Shown here in pieces: positions 58,424 to 64,000 of a stretch of DNA of 64,000 nucleotides; within the stretch, counting starts at the first letter, position 1; the number at the start of each line of letters is the position of its first letter. A program made the translations under genes and the position numbers. The notes below the pieces were generated by a model. That model had not been told where the DNA came from and ran no database searches. It was given only the letters and a program-made list of their open reading frames with translations. This DNA comes from Edaphochlamys debaryana (taxonomy: Eukaryota; Chlorophyta; Chlorophyceae; Chlamydomonadales), in NCBI GenBank assembly GCA_016858145.1, contig JAEHOE010000069.1:372001-436000 (forward strand). The letters run 5' to 3'.

Positions 58424-58658
58424 CAGTGTTGCTATCAAAGTGACAGAGTGACGGAGAGTGACGCCGCGTGGCACTTTTTCGGGCTAAAATCCAAGAAAGT
58501 GCAGAGGCGGCTTCACTTTTTGCCCCCCTGATACGCCGAAGTGCCGACTCTACGCCCGAAGCCTGCGAAGTGCCCTCCGTGCCTTCACTTTTGCCGCTGG
58601 CCAGGGCCTAAAAGTGCCAGGCCCTCCGCACTTCGGCCACGGGAAGATAGCAACGCTG
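58424..58658. mobile_element. hAT-like MITE, 235 bp, 8-bp target duplication
   Basis: Termini CAGTGTTGCTATC and GATAGCAACGCTG are inverted 13-mers with one mismatch. They are flanked by exact 8-bp direct repeats gggccagg (58416-58423 and 58659-58666). An 8-bp duplication and CAGTG/CAGCG ends fit the hAT superfamily. The interior has no coding capacity but carries nine AAGTG/CACTT cores in both orientations, possible subterminal transposase sites. It contrasts strongly in composition with the surrounding purine array. Confidence 0.8.
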
Positions 58659-59100
58659 GGGCCAGGGGGCCAGGGGGCGGAGGGGGCAGACGGGGCAGAG
58701 GAGGCGGAGGGGGCCGAGGGGGGCGGAGGGGGCAGAGAACGTGGAGGGGGCGGTAGGTGCAGGTGTGGGTGTGGGTGTGCGTATGTGTTACGGGCGCAGG
58801 GGGGAGAGGGGGCGGAGGGGGCGAGGGGGCGGAGGGGGCAGAAGGGTCAGCATGGGCGGAGGGCACGCAGGGGCGGGGCGAGGGGGGTGGAGGGGGCGGA
58901 GAGGGCCGAGGGGGCGGTGGGGTGGGGGAGGTCAGGGCAAAAGGGGCGGAGGGGCGAGGGGGCGGAGGGGGCCAAGGGGCGGAGTGGGCAGAAGGGGCGG
59001 GGGGGGAAGAATGGGCAGAATGGGCAGAGGGGGCGGAGGGGGCGGAGAAGACACAGCAGAGAAGGCGGAGGGCGCGACGGGGGCGGAGGGGGCAAGGGCT
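58659..59100 (+). repeat. Purine-rich minisatellite, second part
   Basis: Continuation of the 57,530-58,423 array after the MITE, with the same ggcggaggg-type units and a short gtgggtgtgggtgtgcgtatg interruption at ~58,765. Confidence 0.9.
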
Positions 59101-59159
59101 TGGTGCTGTTCGAGGGTTTGTTGGGATGGTCCTTGCGGCTGATGCAGGGCTCTGAGTGC

Positions 59160-59335
59160 ATGCCCACAGGGTCGTGTCATTTATCGGGGCGATACTTCTG
59201 GCTGCCGCAGGGCTTTGCGTGCCCACAGAGTCTTGCTGTTCTAGCGCGTTACCGGGGGAAATTCTGGCTGGTTCGTGCTGTTCTAGTGAGTTATCGGGGC
59301 GATGACTCTGGCTGCTGGGTCTCTCGGGGCATCAT
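59160..59335 (+). repeat. Degenerate ~60-bp repeat, about three copies
   Basis: Words ttatcggggcgat, actctggctgc and gctgttctag recur in the same order in three diverged copies. No coding signal. Confidence 0.5.
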
Positions 59336-59421
59336 TTATCGTATGAGTTATGAATTATTATAGATGCATGTAGAGACCAGTTACAGGCCTTGGGGGGCTT
59401 AGAAGCGGTCGGTCGCGGGCG

Positions 59422-59583
59422 CATGTCGGCCGACATGCTTGGGCGGGCGACTTCCACGGAAGTCGCCAGAATTATTTCGGCAGTTGTTCGTAGGTGCTTA
59501 GTAGCGCTCGTGGGTGGTCGCTGACCGTCAGTCAACCAACCGTTCTGGGCATCGCGAGCCGTGAGCGAAGCGAAGCTTCGCTT
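59422..59583. other. Cluster of perfect palindromes
   Basis: GCATGTCGGCCGACATGC (59422-59439) is an 18-bp perfect palindrome. GGCGACTTCC and GGAAGTCGCC (59446-59455 and 59458-59467) form a 10-bp inverted repeat with a 2-nt spacer. AAGCGAAGCTTCGCTT (59568-59583) is a 16-bp perfect palindrome. Their function is unknown; they lie just upstream of a 3.3-kb satellite. Confidence 0.85.
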
Positions 59584-59694
59584 TAAACTAGTCTTAGAAA
59601 CCAATAAATGCCTAGCTTGTGACATGAAAAGCGTAGCCTAAGTTGGCGGGACGGAAACGTCGACACTTGAGGACGTGACCTAGCCAGGAGGCTC

Positions 59695-62600
59695 GTGGTA
59701 CTCGTGGAAGCCCCAGGCCCATGTCCCGAGTGTAACCACGTTCTGCCGTGCCCCCCATGCCCTGACACGAGTAGAACCACGCCGTGCTGTGCCCCCAGGC
59801 CCCTGTCACGTGTGGAAGCACGCTCTGCCGTGCCCCAGGCCCCTGTCCCGGTTAGTACAACGCTCTGCCTTGCCCCAGGCCCATGTCCCGAGTGTAACCA
59901 CGTTCTGCTGTGTTCCCAGGCCCCTGTCCCCAGCAGAAGCACGCCATGCCGTGTCCCAAAACCCCTGTCACGTGTGGAGCCACGCTCTGCCGTGCCCCAG
60001 GCCCCTGTCCCGGTTAGTGCAGCGCTCTGCCGTGCCCCCCATGCCCTGACACGTGTGGAAGCACGCTCTGCTGTGCCCCAGGCCCCTGTCTCAGTAAGCA
60101 CAACGCTCAGCCGTGCCCCAGGCCCATGTCCAGAGTGGAACCACGCTCTGCCGTGCCCCCCGTGCCCTGACACGAGTAGAACCACGCCGTGCCGTGCCCC
60201 CAGGCCCCTGTCACGTGTGGAAGCACGCTCTGCCGTGCCCCAGGCCCCTGTCCCGGTTAGTACAACGCTCTGCCTTGCCCCAGGCCCGTGTCCCGAGTGT
60301 AACCACGTTCTGCTGTGTTCCCAGGCCCCTGTCCCCAGCAGAAGCACGCCATGCCGTGTCCCAAAACCCCTGTCACGTGTGGAAGCACGCTCTGCCGTGC
60401 CCCAGGCCCCTGTCTCAGTAAGCACAACGCTCAGCCGTGCCCCAGGCCCATGTCCAGAGTGGAACCACGCTCTGCCGTGCCCCCCGTGCCCTCACACGAG
60501 TAGAACCACGCCGTGCCGTGCCCCCAGGCCCCTGTCACGTGTGGAAGCACGCTCTGCCGTGCCCCAGGCCCCTGTCCCGGTTAGTACAACGCTCTGCCTT
60601 GCCCCAGGCCCATGTCCAGAGTGGAACCACGTTCTGCTGTGTTCCCAGGCCCCTGTCCCCAGCAGAAGCACGCCATGCCGTGTCCCAAAACCCCTGTCAC
60701 GTGTGGAAGCACGCTCTGCCGTGCCCCAGGCCCCTGTCCCGGTTAGTACAACGCTCTGCCTTGCCCCAGGCCCATGTCCAGAGTGGAACCACGTTCTGCT
60801 GTGTTCCCAGGCCCCTGTCCCGAGCAGAAGCACGCCATGCCGTGTCCCAAAACCCCTGTCACGTGTGGAGCCACGCTCTGCCGTGCCCCAGGCCCCTGTC
60901 CCGGTTAGTGCAGCGCTCTGCCGTGCCCCCCATGCCCTGACACGTGTGGAAGCACGCTCTGTTGTGCCCCAGGCCCCTGTCTCAGTAAGCACAACCCTCA
61001 GCCGTGCCCCAGGCCCATGTCCAGAGTGGAACCACGCTCTGCCGTGCCCCCCGTGCCCTGACACGAGTAGAACCACGCCGTGCCGTGCCCCCAGGCCCCT
61101 GTCACGTGTGGAAGCACGCTCTGCCGTGCCCCAGGCCCCTGTCCCGGTTAGTACAACGCTCTGCCTTGCCCCAGGCCCGTGTCCCGAGTGTAACCACGTT
61201 CTGCTGTGTTCCCAGGCCCCTGTCCCCAGCAGAAGCACGCCATGCCGTGTCCCAAAACCCCTGTCACGTGTGGAAGCACGCTCTGCCGTGCCCCAGGCCC
61301 CTGTCTCAGTAAGCACAACGCTCAGCCGTGCCCCAGGCCCATGTCCAGAGTGGAACCACGCTCTGCCGTGCCCCCCGTGCCCTGACACGAGTAGAACCAC
61401 GCCGTGCCGTGCCCCCAGGCCCCTGTCACGTGTGGAAGCACGCTCTGCCGTGCCCCAGGCCCCTGTCCCGGTTAGTACAACGCTCTGCCTTGCCCCAGGC
61501 CCATGTCCAGAGTGGAACCACGTTCTGCTGTGTTCCCAGGCCCCTGTCCCCAGCAGAAGCACGCCATGCCGTGTCCCAAAACCCCTGTCACGTGTGGAAG
61601 CACGCTCTGCCGTGCCCCAGGCCCCTGTCCCGGTTAGTACAACGCTCTGCCTTGCCCCAGGCCCGTGTCCCGAGTGTAACCACGTTCTGCTGTGTTCCCA
61701 GGCCCCTGTCCCCAGCAGAAGCACGCCATGCCGTGTCCCAAAACCCCTGTCACGTGTGGAAGCACGCTCTGCCGTGCCCCAGGCCCCTGTCTCAGTAAGC
61801 ACAACGCTCAGCCGTGCCCCAGGCCCATGTCCAGAGTGGAACCACGCTCTGCCGTGCCCCCCGTGCCCTCACACGAGTAGAACCACGCCGTGCCGTGCCC
61901 CCAGGCCCCTGTCACGTGTGGAAGCACGCTCTGCCGTGCCCCAGGCCCCTGTCCCGGTTAGTACAACGCTCTGCCTTGCCCCAGGCCCATGTCCAGAGTG
62001 GAACCACGTTCTGCTGTGTTCCCAGGCCCCTGTCCCCAGCAGAAGCACGCCATGCCGTGTCCCAAAACCCCTGTCACGTGTGGAAGCACGCTCTGCCGTG
62101 CCCCAGGCCCCTGTCCCGGTTAGTACAACGCTCTGCCTTGCCCCAGGCCCATGTCCCGAGTGTAACCACGTTCTGCTGTGTTCCCAGGCCCCTGTCCCCA
62201 GCAGAAGCACGCCATGCCGTGTCCCAAAACCCCTGTCACGTGTGGAAGCACGCTCTGCCGTGCCCCAGGCCCCTGTCTCAGTAAGCACAACGCTCAGCCT
62301 TGCCCCAGGCCCATGTCCAGAGTGGAACCACGTTCTGCCGTGCCCCCCGTGCCCTGACACGAGTAGAACCACGCCGTGCCGTGCCCCCAGGCCCCTGTCA
62401 CGTGTGGAAGCACGCTCTGCCGTGCCCCAGGCCCCTGTCCCGGTTATTACAACGCTCTGCCTTGCCCCAGGCCCATGTCCAGAGTGGAACCACGTTCTGC
62501 TGTGTTCCCAGGCCCCTGTCCCGGTTAGTGCAGCGCTCTGCCGTGCCCCCCATGCCCTGACACGTGTGGAGCCACGCTCTGCCGTGCCCCAGGCCCCTGT

Positions 62601-62990
62601 CCCGGTTAGTGCAGCGCTCTGCCGTGCCCCCCATGCCCTGACACGTGTGGAGCCACGCTCTGCCGTGCCCCAGGCCCCTGTCCCGGTTAGTGCAGCGCTC
62701 TGCCGTGCCCCCCATGCCCTGACACGTGTGGAAGCACGCTCTGCCGTGCCCCAGGCCCCTGTCCCAGTAAGCACAACGCTCAGCCGTGCCCCAGGCCCAT
62801 GTCCAGAGTGGAACCACGCTCTGCCGTTCCCCCTGTGCCTGATTCGAGTGGAAGCACGCTCTGCCGTGCCCTCTGTGCCATGTCCCGGTTAGAACCACGC
62901 TCTGCCGTGCTCCAGGCCCATGTCACGAGTGGAACCACGCTCTGCCGTGCCCCCAGGCCCCTGTCCCGAGATGAACCACGCTCAGCCCAG
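59695..62990. repeat. Satellite of 40/41-bp monomers, about 80 copies
   Basis: Monomers of the form ccccaggcccctgtc...gctctgccgtg, 40 or 41 bp long, alternate so that a dimer is 81 bp. Distinct variants recur at multiples of 81 bp (324, 486, 567), showing higher-order blocks. Since 81 is divisible by three, several frames stay open, one for 1,065 codons on the plus strand (59695-62892) and others on the minus strand. These read as Cys/Pro/Arg-rich repeats with no domain and I do not call them genes. Confidence 0.95.
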
Positions 62991-64000
62991 GCTCTTCCTG
63001 GCCTCCTGTGCCCTCTCCTGAGTAGACCCCTGGACCCACGTCTCCGTGTGCTCAGGGCTCCCTTCGGCCCCCAGGTCGCCATTGCACAATTGAAGCCCTC
63101 CTTGCTTTTCAGTGCATCGTCTAAACGTGTGCAGGGGGCTTGCGGGCTCTGGTTGGCGCCGGAATGCGAAGATTTGCACTGGTCCGCGGGTCTGGCCTTG
63201 TTCTCCGGCCGCGGCTGTGGCCGTCCTTCAACTATGGCTTATACCAACGCGCAGACCAAGGCTTGCAGACCTCCAAGTCAAAGGTCTTCGCGGTGAGCGC
63301 CCCCGTCTTCCTCCATTCTCCTTTTGCCCTCCCGACACTGACACTGGAGCTTACGAGCAGCAGTGTATAGCCACGTTGGAGCCACGGTTGAGGCCGGTGT
63401 GTCTGTGACGCGGTTCGCGCGTTCGCACCGGCATGTAGCATTGTGCATGGGACGGCCGCGCTTACTCTCCGGCCACTGTGCCAACTCACATACGCAGCAA
63501 GCACTATAGTCACACACAGTATTATAATAGTAACACCATGAACCTGAACACATCGACGCGCGGCTCTACTGTCGCGGGTCTCGGGCGCGTTGACTGGCTC
63601 GTGCGTCGTCCCCGACCCCCCTGAGGTGCTATCCAAACGTTAGGGATGCAGTCGACGTGATGCTGTTGTGCGGCAACTGCGGCGCACGCTCGCGGGGACG
63701 ACATCTTCCTCGGCTCGGCTATGCGGCGCCACGGCTTTTGACTCACCCGCGTGGCCACTGGCTTCAATATGTTGGAGGTGCTGGTAAGCACATTTGTGCT
63801 GCGCGGAGGAAGAGCTGGCGCGTGGAAGGGGAGCGTTGACTCGCGGATGTTAACCTTGCTGACCCGCCTTCCGCCTCTCGCTGACCCTGGAGCGATGTTT
63901 CAAGCTGACAATAACCGCATCTCTTCGACGCTTTGTGCGTAGGTTTCGTGCCTGGGCGGCAAGTCCATGCTCGTCATGTTTGGACTAGGCCTGTCGCCTT
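62991..64000. other. Right edge, no supported gene
   Basis: Possible splice donors follow open segments at 63,292 (tcgcg|gtgagc) and 63,783 (gctg|gtaagc), so the 5' part of a plus-strand gene running off the window is possible. No product can be recognised and no acceptor or donor pair could be built in frame. Confidence 0.3.

Noticed and set aside
57711..59155. Glycine/glutamate-rich and proline/serine-rich proteins in the purine minisatellite
   Set aside because: They come from base composition; the MITE interrupts the array and the frames have no start or splice signals that make sense.
59695..62892. A 1,065-residue plus-strand protein and several minus-strand ones in the 81-bp array
   Set aside because: They are explained by repeat length divisible by three; several frames on both strands are open, there is no domain, and no clear start context or splice structure.

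Overview
The window is nuclear DNA of a GC-rich green alga, most likely of the volvocine group (Chlamydomonadales). The support is: genes split into many short exons by small introns with GTGAGT/GTGCGT-type donors and C-rich acceptor tracts, TGTAA poly(A) motifs, a recognisable ATG8 and a plant-type proteasome activator PA200, and dense G- or C-rich minisatellites. There are no operons or bacterial signals. Gene models below were built by hand from splice sites; every exon join quoted keeps frame, but none has been checked against RNA or a database.

Layout. 0-7.5 kb: an apparently intact CACTA/EnSpm-type transposase gene (tnp2 + DUF4218, seven exons, 1,293 aa), a 94-bp tandem repeat and a convergent unknown gene. 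7.5-16.6 kb: a KDZ-type DNA transposon with ~305-bp terminal inverted repeats; only the N-terminal part of its transposase is visible, and the rest is replaced by a 29-copy, 233-bp array whose unit reads as one 90-nt exon plus one 143-nt intron. 17.8-48.3 kb: the host gene block. A D-2-hydroxyacid dehydrogenase (A, minus strand) is followed by ATG8, the PA200/PSME4 gene (at least 37 exons), a GNAT acetyltransferase (minus) and a second, ~94% identical dehydrogenase (B, plus). The two dehydrogenases point outward and bracket the other genes as an inverted duplication.

48.3-57 kb: a secreted protein with a ricin-B-like (beta-trefoil) lectin domain. About 1 kb of its 5' flank plus its first six codons is duplicated 2.6 kb beyond its 3' end. 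That copy carries a 2.1-kb insertion, five 348-bp repeats bounded by 42-bp direct repeats, while the other copy preserves the empty site. 57.5-63 kb: purine-rich minisatellite interrupted by a 235-bp hAT-like MITE with an exact 8-bp target duplication, a cluster of perfect palindromes, and a 3.3-kb array of 40/41-bp monomers. The last kilobase has no gene I can support.

Functionally, ATG8 (autophagy) and PA200 (ubiquitin-independent proteasome activation) are two protein-turnover genes lying side by side; I see no evidence that this is more than coincidence. The rest of the window is dominated by mobile and repetitive DNA.
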